Origin: Pseudonocardia sp. HH130630-07
GTDB lineage: Bacteria; Actinomycetota; Actinomycetes; Mycobacteriales; Pseudonocardiaceae
Assembly (NCBI RefSeq): GCF_001698125.1
Contig: NZ_CP013854.1
Span: 5,208,001 to 5,272,000, forward strand
DNA: 64,000 nt
Reading direction: 5' to 3'
Numbering within the stretch: position 1 is the stretch's first letter; each line of letters starts with the position of its first letter. The notes under the pieces were generated by a model, which was not told the DNA's origin, did no database searches, and was given only the letters and a program-made list of their open reading frames with translations. Positions 7,762 to 15,011 of this stretch are shown here, piece by piece. The position numbers and the translations under genes are program-made.

Positions 7762-9681
7762 ATGCGTCTGCGCCGTCCCCGCACGTCCACCGAACCCGTC
7801 CATCCGGTCGATGCCGTACCGCCACCCGGGCGGCTGGCGGTCTACGGGGTGCAGCACGTGCTGGCGTTCTACGCGGGCGCCGTCATCGTCCCGATCCTGC
7901 TGGCCAACGCCATCGGGCTGGATGAGCGCCAGCTCATCCACCTGATCAACGCCGACCTCTTCACCTGCGGGATCGCCTCGATCATCCAGTCGGTCGGGCT
8001 GGGCCGCCGGATCGGCGTGCGACTGCCGCTGCTGCAGGGCGTCACGTTCACCGCGGTGTCGCCGATGATCGCGATCGGGCTCGCCGCCGGTGGCGGCACG
8101 GAGGGCCTCACGACGATCTACGGCGCGGTGATCGTGGCCGGTCTGGTCACCTTCTTCGCGGCGCCCTACGTCGCCCGGCTGCTCCGGTTCTTCCCGCCGG
8201 TCGTCACCGGCACCGTCATCACGGTGATCGGCCTGGCACTGCTGCCGGTCGCCGCGACCGACGCCGTCGGCGGCGCCAACGCGCCCGATCCCGGCAACCC
8301 GCTGTACCTGGGCCTGGCGCTCGGCACGCTCGCCGTGATCGTGCTGATCCAGCGGGTCTTCCGCGGGTTCATGGCCACGGTCGCCGTGCTCGCCGGGCTG
8401 GTGGTCGGGACGCTGGCGTCGGTGCCGTTCGGCATGGTCGACCTCTCCGGCGTCGACGAGTCGGCCTGGGTCGGGGTCACCACGCCGTTCCACTTCGGCT
8501 GGCCGCAGTTCTCGCTTGCCGCGATCCTGTCGATGATCGTGGTCATGATGATCACCGCCGTGGAGACGACCGGTGACGTGTTCGCCACCGGCGAGATCGT
8601 CGGCAAGCGGGTCGGCCGCGACGACGTGGCCAGGGCCCTGCGCGCCGACGGGGCGGCGACCACGCTGGGTGGCGTCCTCAACTCGTTCCCCTACACCTGC
8701 TTCGCCGAGAACGTCGGCCTGGTCCGGCTGACCCGGGTGTCGAGCCGCTGGGTGGTCGCCGCCGCGGGCGTCTTCATGATCCTGATCGGGCTGGTGCCCA
8801 AGGCCGGTGCGCTGGTCGCGGCGGTCCCGCACCCGGTGCTCGGCGGCGCGGCGCTGGCGATGTTCGCGACGGTCGCGGTCGTCGGCATCCAGACCCTGTC
8901 CAAGGTCGACTTCACCGACCACCGCAACGTCGTGGTGGTCGGGTCCGGGCTCGGCGTCGCGTTGTTCGTGACCGTGCAGCCCGACATCGCCCAGGCCCTG
9001 CCCGGCTGGGCCCAGATCATCCTGGGCTCGGGCATCACCGCGGGCAGCGTCGTCGCGATCGGGCTGAACCTGCTGTTCTTCCACACCGGGCGGCGCCGTT
9101 CCGACGAGCCGGTCCTCACCCCGGTGCCCGCCGGGCGGGTGCCGGGCCTGGACCGGGCCGAGTTCACCGACCTGTTCGGGCGGCTGTTCGAGGGACCCAC
9201 GGCGATCCCGGACCGGGTGCACGCGCGCGGGTCGTTCGCCGACGCCGCCGCGGTCCGGGCGGCCCTGCAGGACGAGCTGTTCGCGGCGCCGGTGGGGGAG
9301 CAGCGCGAGCTGATGGCGCACTACCCGGACCTGGGCGGGCTGGTCACGGTGCCGGAGCCGGCCACGGCACCCACCGGCTCGGTGACGCCCGGTGACGGAG
9401 ACGGGCACGGCGCGCTCGGCGACCGCGCCGTCTGCCGGGACCGGGCCGGGCTCGCGCTGCTGGGCGGCGACGACCGCACGGAGCTGGCCGAGCTGGCCTC
9501 GGCCTACCGGGAGCGTCTCGGGTTCCCGCTGATCGTCTGCCTGCGCGACGCCGGTGGCCGGTCCGCCCTGCTGACGACGGTCCGCCGGCGGCTGACGAAC
9601 CCGCCGGCCCAGGAGCACGCCGCGGCACTGGTGGAGATCGCGAAGGTGGCCGGGCACCGGTTCGACGACCTCGTCGGCTGA
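7762..9681 (+). CDS. NCS2 purine permease fused to an OHCU-decarboxylase-like domain
   Basis: Residues 1 to about 455 form a complete NCS2 transporter (VHPVDAVPP, VYGVQHVLAFYAG, LPLLQGVTF, FPPVVTGTVITVIGLALLPV, AVETTGDVFATGEIV). From about residue 460 to 639 the chain continues as an OHCU decarboxylase domain (ELMAHYPDLGGLV, YRERLGFPLIVCLRDAGG, EIAKVAGHRFDDLV). The catalytic AHPDL motif has an inserted tyrosine (AHYPDL, His520), and the usual SxxEQ motif has become AVCRDRAGL, with Cys558 at the glutamate position. This domain may therefore be non-catalytic or altered. The ATG at 7762 has a gcgagg ribosome site upstream. In-frame upstream codons from 7534 lack support. Confidence 0.9.
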   Translation: MRLRRPRTSTEPVHPVDAVPPPGRLAVYGVQHVLAFYAGAVIVPILLANAIGLDERQLIHLINADLFTCGIASIIQSVGLGRRIGVRLPLLQGVTFTAVSPMIAIGLAAGGGTEGLTTIYGAVIVAGLVTFFAAPYVARLLRFFPPVVTGTVITVIGLALLPVAATDAVGGANAPDPGNPLYLGLALGTLAVIVLIQRVFRGFMATVAVLAGLVVGTLASVPFGMVDLSGVDESAWVGVTTPFHFGWPQFSLAAILSMIVVMMITAVETTGDVFATGEIVGKRVGRDDVARALRADGAATTLGGVLNSFPYTCFAENVGLVRLTRVSSRWVVAAAGVFMILIGLVPKAGALVAAVPHPVLGGAALAMFATVAVVGIQTLSKVDFTDHRNVVVVGSGLGVALFVTVQPDIAQALPGWAQIILGSGITAGSVVAIGLNLLFFHTGRRRSDEPVLTPVPAGRVPGLDRAEFTDLFGRLFEGPTAIPDRVHARGSFADAAAVRAALQDELFAAPVGEQRELMAHYPDLGGLVTVPEPATAPTGSVTPGDGDGHGALGDRAVCRDRAGLALLGGDDRTELAELASAYRERLGFPLIVCLRDAGGRSALLTTVRRRLTNPPAQEHAAALVEIAKVAGHRFDDLVG

Positions 9682-9703
9682 CGGCACGGGGTACCCTGCC
9701 CTC

Positions 9704-10024
9704 GTGCGGGAGGGGACCTGGGCGCCGGTGCGCGCCGCGACGGCGACGGCGCTGGCCGCCGTCCTGGTCCTGGTCCCGGTGCTGGTCCTGCCCGACGGCG
9801 ACACCGGCCTCGTCGGCGCCGTCGTCGCGCTGGCCCTGCTGGCCTGGGCCGGGCGCGGGGATCTCGCCGACGTCGTGCGGGTCGCCACGGCGGCGACCAC
9901 GCCCGCCCGGGAGGCCCGGCGGATCGCCCGGCGGGCCGGGGCGATCCGGCAGTGCGACCCCGACGCGGCGGGCCGCCCGCGTCCCCGGGCGCCGGGACGG
10001 CTCCGGCCGGAGCAGGCAGGCTGA
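9704..10024 (+). CDS. Small membrane protein, DUF6412-like
   Basis: A 106-residue protein with two hydrophobic stretches (about residues 14-30 and 36-49) followed by an Arg/Ala-rich cytoplasmic tail with AREARRIARRAGAIRQCDP. The GTG start at 9704 lies 22 bases after the permease fusion. Small proteins of this type commonly precede a YidC homologue in actinobacteria, as here. Function is unknown; helping the insertase is only a guess from position. Confidence 0.65.
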   Translation: MREGTWAPVRAATATALAAVLVLVPVLVLPDGDTGLVGAVVALALLAWAGRGDLADVVRVATAATTPAREARRIARRAGAIRQCDPDAAGRPRPRAPGRLRPEQAG

Positions 10025-10274
10025 CCGGACCGAGCGGCACCCGAGCGGTGCCGTGCGGCCGGACCGCCGGACGCGCACCGGGTCCCGGGTGGCAGTGGGT
10101 CCCGCCAGCCCGCGACCGGCGCGCCGCCCGCGGCGGTCCGTCGCGTTTGGCCCGGCACCGCCGCGTCGTCACCGCACGGCGCCGGCCCGGTGCCGTCGCG
10201 CCGTGCGGACCCGCGCCCGCGCCTCCTGCTCCGGACTCCGTGTCCACCGACCGGACGTCCCCTGGAGCGACACC

Positions 10275-11240
10275 GTGCTCGACTTCCTCTACTACCCCGT
10301 CTCCCTCGTCATGCGCCTGTGGCACGAGCTGTTCGGCGCGCTGCTCGGCCCCGGCTCCGGCCTCGCCTGGGCGTTGTCGGTGGTGTTCCTCGTGCTCACC
10401 GTGCGGGCCCTGCTGATCCGCCCGGCCTGGACCCGGATGCGCGCCGCCCGGATCACCCGGGCGCTGGCGCCCCGGCTCGGCGCCCTGCGCACCCGGCACG
10501 CCGACGACCCCCGCGCGCTCGCCGAGGCGACCGCGGCCCTGCACCGCGAACACGGCTCCTCCCCGGTCGCTGGGCTCGGGGCGGCGGTGCTGCAGCTGCC
10601 GGTGTTCGTGGCGTTGCTGCACGTCCTGCGGTCATTCAACCGGCCGGGCTGGACGTTCGAGCAGAACGCCGCCGTCGCGAACTACGCGTTCGCCCCGGAC
10701 CAGGTCGCCTCGTTCCTGCGGGCCCGGCTGTTCGGTGCGCCGCTGTCGGCGTGGCTGACGATGCCCGCGGACCAGCTGGCGGCGTTCGGCGGGACGCCGG
10801 TCTCGGGCGCGGCGGTCGCGATGGTCGTCGTGCCGCTGGCGGTGCTCGCGGCCGTGTGCACGCACCTGAGCCTGCGCTTCGCCCGCATGGACCCGGCTGC
10901 GATCCCGGCCGGTGGACCGGCCGGGATCGGACGGGTGCTGGCGGCGATGCCGTGGATCGCCCCGGCCGGCGTGCTGGCCGGGGGCCTGCTGTTCCCGGCA
11001 CCGGTCGCGCTGCTGCTCTACTGGATGACGGGCAGCCTGGCCACGCTGGTCCAGCAGCTGGTGCTGACCCGGCTGCTGGACCGGCGGCGGCCCGAGGCGA
11101 TCGTCGCCCCGGCACCCGCTCCCGCCGCCGCGCCCCGGCCCGGCGCCAAGCCCCGGCCCGGCGCCAAGCCCGAGCCGGGTGCCAAGCCCGAGCCGGGTGC
11201 CAAGCCGCTGCGGGCTCAGCGCGACCGCAGCGCCAGGTAG
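10275..11240 (+). CDS. YidC/Oxa1-family membrane protein insertase paralogue
   Basis: The GTG at 10275 is preceded by ggag about 8 bases upstream. The 321-residue protein opens with LDFLYYPVSLVMRLWHELFG, has an ALLIRPAWTRMRAARITRALAPRL loop, the conserved LPVFVALLHVLR segment and a last helix ending in LLLYWMTGSLATLVQQLVL, all typical of YidC2-type insertases. The chain ends in a hydrophilic tail of four (P/E)PGAKP repeats and a basic LRAQRDRSAR end. Its last 25 bases overlap the end of the convergent pucR gene. It is probably a second insertase rather than the housekeeping copy next to rnpA. Confidence 0.88.
   Translation: MLDFLYYPVSLVMRLWHELFGALLGPGSGLAWALSVVFLVLTVRALLIRPAWTRMRAARITRALAPRLGALRTRHADDPRALAEATAALHREHGSSPVAGLGAAVLQLPVFVALLHVLRSFNRPGWTFEQNAAVANYAFAPDQVASFLRARLFGAPLSAWLTMPADQLAAFGGTPVSGAAVAMVVVPLAVLAAVCTHLSLRFARMDPAAIPAGGPAGIGRVLAAMPWIAPAGVLAGGLLFPAPVALLLYWMTGSLATLVQQLVLTRLLDRRRPEAIVAPAPAPAAAPRPGAKPRPGAKPEPGAKPEPGAKPLRAQRDRSAR
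11133..11204 (+). repeat. Four 18-bp tandem repeats in the yidC tail
   Basis: Units at 11133-11150, 11151-11168, 11169-11186 and 11187-11204 each encode six residues of the PxPGAK type. The first two units are identical to each other and the last two are identical to each other, so recent duplication is likely. Confidence 0.85.
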
Positions 11241-12742
11241 AGGTCGACCCGGTCGGCGAACGACGCCAGGTCCCGCCCGGTCAGCTCCTCGATCCGGCCG
11301 ATCCGGTAGCGGACCGTGTTGACGTGCAGGTGCAGTCGCGCCGCGGTGCGGCTCCACGATCCGGACTCGTCGAGGAACGCGTCCAGGGTCGCGAGCAGGC
11401 CGGTGCCCGACCGCGCGTCGTGGTCGAGCACCGGCCCGAGCACCTGCGCGGCGTACCCGCGCCGGACGTCGTCGGGCACCCCGGCCAGCAGGGCGACGTG
11501 CGAGGTGATCTCCCCGGCGCGGGCCGAGACCACCGGGCCCGGCCGGCCGGCGGCCAGCCCGGCGGCGTGCGCGGCCTCGGAGAGCGCCCCGGACAGCGCC
11601 TCCGCCGGAGCGGGACGGGACACGCCGGCGCACAGCCGCCACCCGCTCAGTCCCGGGCCCAGCCGGTGCAGCGTCGCCAGCACGCCGGTGGCCGGGTCCG
11701 GAGCGGCGGCGGGGGCGGACAGGACCGCGACCGCCGCGCCGTCGTGCACTCCGATCGCCGCCGGGCCGGATCCGGCCAGCGCGTCGGTGAGCACCGTGTG
11801 CGCGGTCCCGCCGGGATCGGGGCTGCCGTCCGCGCGGAGCACCAGCACCACCAGGTCGTCGTCGGTCGGGGTACCCGCCTGGCGGAGCCGGACCCGGGTC
11901 TCCGGCCGGTCCCCGTCGCCGGCGACGATGCGGGCCAGCGCGTCGTCGGCGATCGGCCGGGCGACCGCGGCGCGTTCGCGCCGCCGCGAACGGTCGAGCG
12001 CGGCGATCGCGGCCAGCTCACCGACCGCGTCGACGGCGTCGGTGTCCGGCTCGCGCCCGGCCGGCACCTCGGCGGCGACCAGCCATCCCGTGGGCCGGAT
12101 GGTGCCGGGCGCCGCCGGGACGACGAGGTGCCGGCCGGCCGTCGCCGGCAGTCGCTCGGCGCTGAGGAAGGCGGCGACCACGGCGTCCCGGTCGGGGGGC
12201 GACAGCGGCGGACCGGCCAGCGGGGCCCCGCTCGCGGTCAGGATCCGGCAGGTCAGACCGGTGCCCGAGGAGACCGACCCGGCCAGCTCGGTCAGGTCGG
12301 CGCCGTCGGCGAACGCCGCGAGCAGCCGCCGGTGCCGGCCGAGGGTGTGCGCGAGCCGGTCGCCGCGGGCCGCGGACAGCGTCCCGACGACGGTCTCGGT
12401 GACCGCCCCGAAGGAGACGTCGGTCGGCACCGCGATGAGCACCAGGTCGTGCCGCCGGCAGGCGTCGACGACGTCCGGGGGCACCTCGCCGAACACCGCC
12501 TCCCCGGCGACCAGCGCGGTCGCACCGGACGCCGCGACCGCGGCGACGAACCGCTCGCTGTCGGCCGGCCCGTCCCGCCAGAGCAGCCCCGAGACGACCA
12601 GCTCGCCGCCCCCGAGGTAGCGCGACGGGTCGGGCAGGTCGGTCGTGTAGACCCAGCGCACCGGCCGGTCGAGGTCCGCCGGGCCGCCGTGCAGCACCCG
12701 CAGTCGCAGCTCGGGCCGGGCCACCAGGTCGGACAGCAACAT
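11216..12742 (-). CDS. pucR: PucR-family transcriptional regulator
   Basis: This 508-residue protein has an N-terminal purine-catabolism PucR domain (LLSDLVARPELRLRVLHGG; VRWVYTTDLPDPSRYLGGGELVVSGLL), a GGDEF-like middle region and a C-terminal PucR helix-turn-helix (FLDESGSWSRTAARLHLHVNTVRYRIGRIEELTGRDL). Members of this family control purine and related nitrogen catabolism. It is divergent from the deaminase-xanthine dehydrogenase genes with 93 bases between starts, so those genes are the likely targets. The 3' end overlaps the yidC 3' end by 25 bases. Confidence 0.93.
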   Translation of the reverse strand: MLLSDLVARPELRLRVLHGGPADLDRPVRWVYTTDLPDPSRYLGGGELVVSGLLWRDGPADSERFVAAVAASGATALVAGEAVFGEVPPDVVDACRRHDLVLIAVPTDVSFGAVTETVVGTLSAARGDRLAHTLGRHRRLLAAFADGADLTELAGSVSSGTGLTCRILTASGAPLAGPPLSPPDRDAVVAAFLSAERLPATAGRHLVVPAAPGTIRPTGWLVAAEVPAGREPDTDAVDAVGELAAIAALDRSRRRERAAVARPIADDALARIVAGDGDRPETRVRLRQAGTPTDDDLVVLVLRADGSPDPGGTAHTVLTDALAGSGPAAIGVHDGAAVAVLSAPAAAPDPATGVLATLHRLGPGLSGWRLCAGVSRPAPAEALSGALSEAAHAAGLAAGRPGPVVSARAGEITSHVALLAGVPDDVRRGYAAQVLGPVLDHDARSGTGLLATLDAFLDESGSWSRTAARLHLHVNTVRYRIGRIEELTGRDLASFADRVDLYLALRSR

Positions 12743-12835
12743 TGGAGGAACCTACAACCTGTTCCCACCCGTCGGGACCGCGATTCGTCACGGCGGCGCC
12801 TTCTCCCGGTGACCGCGACGCGGTTGTCTTGCGAC

Positions 12836-14209
12836 ATGGAGCGGAGCGTGGACCGGGCCGTCGACCGGATCGTGATCGAGGGGGCGCACGTCGTCACCGT
12901 CACCGGGCAGGAGTTCGCGGGAGGGCACGTCGTCGTCGAGGGGAACCGGATCACGGCCGTCGGGCCGGGCCCGGCACCGGACCGGGCCGGCGCGCGCGTC
13001 GTGGACGCCCGCGGCTGCCTTCTCACCCCGGGTCTGGTCAACACCCACCATCACCTCTACCAGTGGGTCACCCGGGGGCTCGCCGTCGACGCCACGCTGT
13101 TCGAGTGGCTGACGACGCTCTACCCGGTGTGGGCGGGCATCGACGAGCACGCCGTGCACACCGGTGCGACCGGTGCGCTCGCCGCGCTCGCCCGCTCGGG
13201 CTGCACGACCACCACCGACCACCACTACGTCTTCCCCCGCGAGGGCGGTGACGTGCTCGGCGCCGAGATCCGGGCGGCCGCCGAGGTGGGGCTGCGGTTC
13301 CACCCGACGCGCGGCTCGATGGACCTCGGTCGCAGCGCCGGTGGGCTGCCGCCGGACCACGTCGTCGAGGACACCGCGACGATCCTCGCCGCGTCGGCCG
13401 ACGCCGTCGCCCGCTGGCACGACCCGTCCCCGGACTCGATGCTGCGGATCGCGCTGGCCCCGTGCTCGCCGTTCTCGGTGACCGGTGACCTGATGCGCGA
13501 GTCCGCCGCGCTGGCCAGGGAGCTGGGCGTGCGGCTGCACACCCACCTCGCCGAGACAGCGGACGAGGAGGACTTCTGCCGGGAGCGGTTCGGCTGCACC
13601 CCCACCGAGTACGTCGCCGACCTCGGCTGGACCGGTTCGGACGTGTGGTTCGCCCACACCGTGCACCTCGACGACGCCGCGGTGAAGACGATCGGCACCA
13701 GCGGCACCGGGGTCGCGCACTGCCCGACCTCCAACGGCCGGCTCGGCGCCGGCATCGCCCGGGTCCGTGACCTGCTCGACGCGGGAGCCCGGGTCGGGCT
13801 GGGCGTCGACGGTGCCGCCTCGAACGAGGGCACCAGCCTGCTGGAGGAGGTCAAGCACGCGGTCCTGTTCGCCAGGGCGGTCGGCGGGCCGACGGCGCTC
13901 GGCGTGCGCCGCGCGCTGGAGCTGGGCACCCTGGGCGGGGCGCAGGTGCTGGGCCGGGCGGCGGAGATCGGCTCCATCGAGCCGGGCAAGCTCGCCGACC
14001 TCGCGGTGTGGCGGCTCGACGGACCCTTGCACGCCGACGTCGCCGACCCGGTGGCGGCGCTCGTGCTCGGTGCGCCGCCGCCGCTGGAACTGCTGCTGGT
14101 CAACGGCCGGCCGGTGGTGGAGGCGGGCGAGGTGCGCACGGTGGACGGCGCGGCGGTCGCCGCGGCGTGCGCCGACGTGCACCGGACGCTCGTGGCGAAG
14201 GCGGGGTGA
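12836..14209 (+). CDS. 8-oxoguanine/guanine-type deaminase, amidohydrolase family
   Basis: A 457-residue amidohydrolase of the AtzB/TrzN/guanine deaminase group, most like 8-oxoguanine deaminases. Metal and active-site motifs are LVNTHHHLYQW (His71, His73), RLHTHLAET, WFAHTVHLDD, HCPTSN and GVDGAASNE. Deaminating guanine gives xanthine for the adjacent dehydrogenase, whereas deaminating 8-oxoguanine would give urate directly. An alternative GTG at 12848 has a ggag site 6 bases upstream and may be the true start. The next gene begins 4 bases after its stop. Confidence 0.88.
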   Translation: MERSVDRAVDRIVIEGAHVVTVTGQEFAGGHVVVEGNRITAVGPGPAPDRAGARVVDARGCLLTPGLVNTHHHLYQWVTRGLAVDATLFEWLTTLYPVWAGIDEHAVHTGATGALAALARSGCTTTTDHHYVFPREGGDVLGAEIRAAAEVGLRFHPTRGSMDLGRSAGGLPPDHVVEDTATILAASADAVARWHDPSPDSMLRIALAPCSPFSVTGDLMRESAALARELGVRLHTHLAETADEEDFCRERFGCTPTEYVADLGWTGSDVWFAHTVHLDDAAVKTIGTSGTGVAHCPTSNGRLGAGIARVRDLLDAGARVGLGVDGAASNEGTSLLEEVKHAVLFARAVGGPTALGVRRALELGTLGGAQVLGRAAEIGSIEPGKLADLAVWRLDGPLHADVADPVAALVLGAPPPLELLLVNGRPVVEAGEVRTVDGAAVAAACADVHRTLVAKAG

Positions 14210-14213
14210 GCGG

Positions 14214-15011
14214 ATGGACATCGACACCGTCACCGGGTTCCGGCGGGCCCGCGACCGCGCGGACCTGCTGCTCGCGCCGGGGGAGCGGATCCTCGGCGGC
14301 GGGACCTGGCTGTTCTCCGAGCCGCAGCCGGAGGTGACCGGGCTGGTGGATCTCACCACGATGGACTGGGAGCCGATCGTCGTCCGTCCCGACGGCGGGC
14401 TGGAGATCGCCGCGACCTGCACGATCGCCGAGCTCGCCGCGTTCGGGGAGAGCACCGGGCGGCCACTGTTCGCGCAGTGCGCGCACGCGCTGCTGGCGTC
14501 CTGGAAGATCTGGCACACCGCGACGGTCGGCGGCAACGTCTGCCGGTCCTTCGCCGCGGCCGGGATGGTCGCACTCTGCGTGGCCCTCGACGGCGTCGCG
14601 CACGTCTGGACGCCGGACGGCACCGACCGCAGGGTCCCGGTCGCCGGCCTGGTGACCGGGAACGGGACCAACGCGCTGGCCCCGGGCGAGGTGCTGCGCG
14701 CGCTGGAGCTGCCCGCGCACGCGCTCGCCGGCCGCACCGGGTTCCGCAAGATCGCGCTCGCCGAGCTGGGTCGCTCCGGGGCGGTCCTGACCGGGCGGGT
14801 CGACGCCGGCGGCGGGTGCGTCTTCGGGATCACCGCGGCCACCGCCGCACCGTCGGTCCTGCGGTACCCCGCACTCCCGGGGACCGGGCGGTTGCGTGCC
14901 GACGCCGGGGCGCTGCCGGGCTACTACACCGACCCGCTGGGCAGCGCCGACTGGCGCCGTCAGGTCAGTGCGGTGCTGCTGGCCGAGATCCACGAGGAGC
15001 TGGCGGCATGA
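14214..15011 (+). CDS. Xanthine dehydrogenase FAD-binding subunit
   Basis: The 265-residue protein belongs to the FAD-binding domain family of molybdopterin dehydrogenases. Visible elements are ILGGGTWLF (flavin-binding loop), TCTIAELAAF, the conserved ASWKIWHTATVGGNVCRS segment that contacts the FAD, and FRKIALAELGRSGAVL. It would pass electrons from the iron-sulfur domain to NAD. ATG 14214 has a ggtgagcgg ribosome site, and the stop overlaps the next gene (ATGA). The FAD subunit is separate here, while the iron-sulfur and molybdenum parts are fused in the next gene. Confidence 0.92.
   Translation: MDIDTVTGFRRARDRADLLLAPGERILGGGTWLFSEPQPEVTGLVDLTTMDWEPIVVRPDGGLEIAATCTIAELAAFGESTGRPLFAQCAHALLASWKIWHTATVGGNVCRSFAAAGMVALCVALDGVAHVWTPDGTDRRVPVAGLVTGNGTNALAPGEVLRALELPAHALAGRTGFRKIALAELGRSGAVLTGRVDAGGGCVFGITAATAAPSVLRYPALPGTGRLRADAGALPGYYTDPLGSADWRRQVSAVLLAEIHEELAA

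Noticed and set aside
7063..10158. Minus-strand frame of about 1030 codons across the permease fusion
   Set aside because: Low-complexity shadow; the plus strand holds a clear transporter and OHCU domain.
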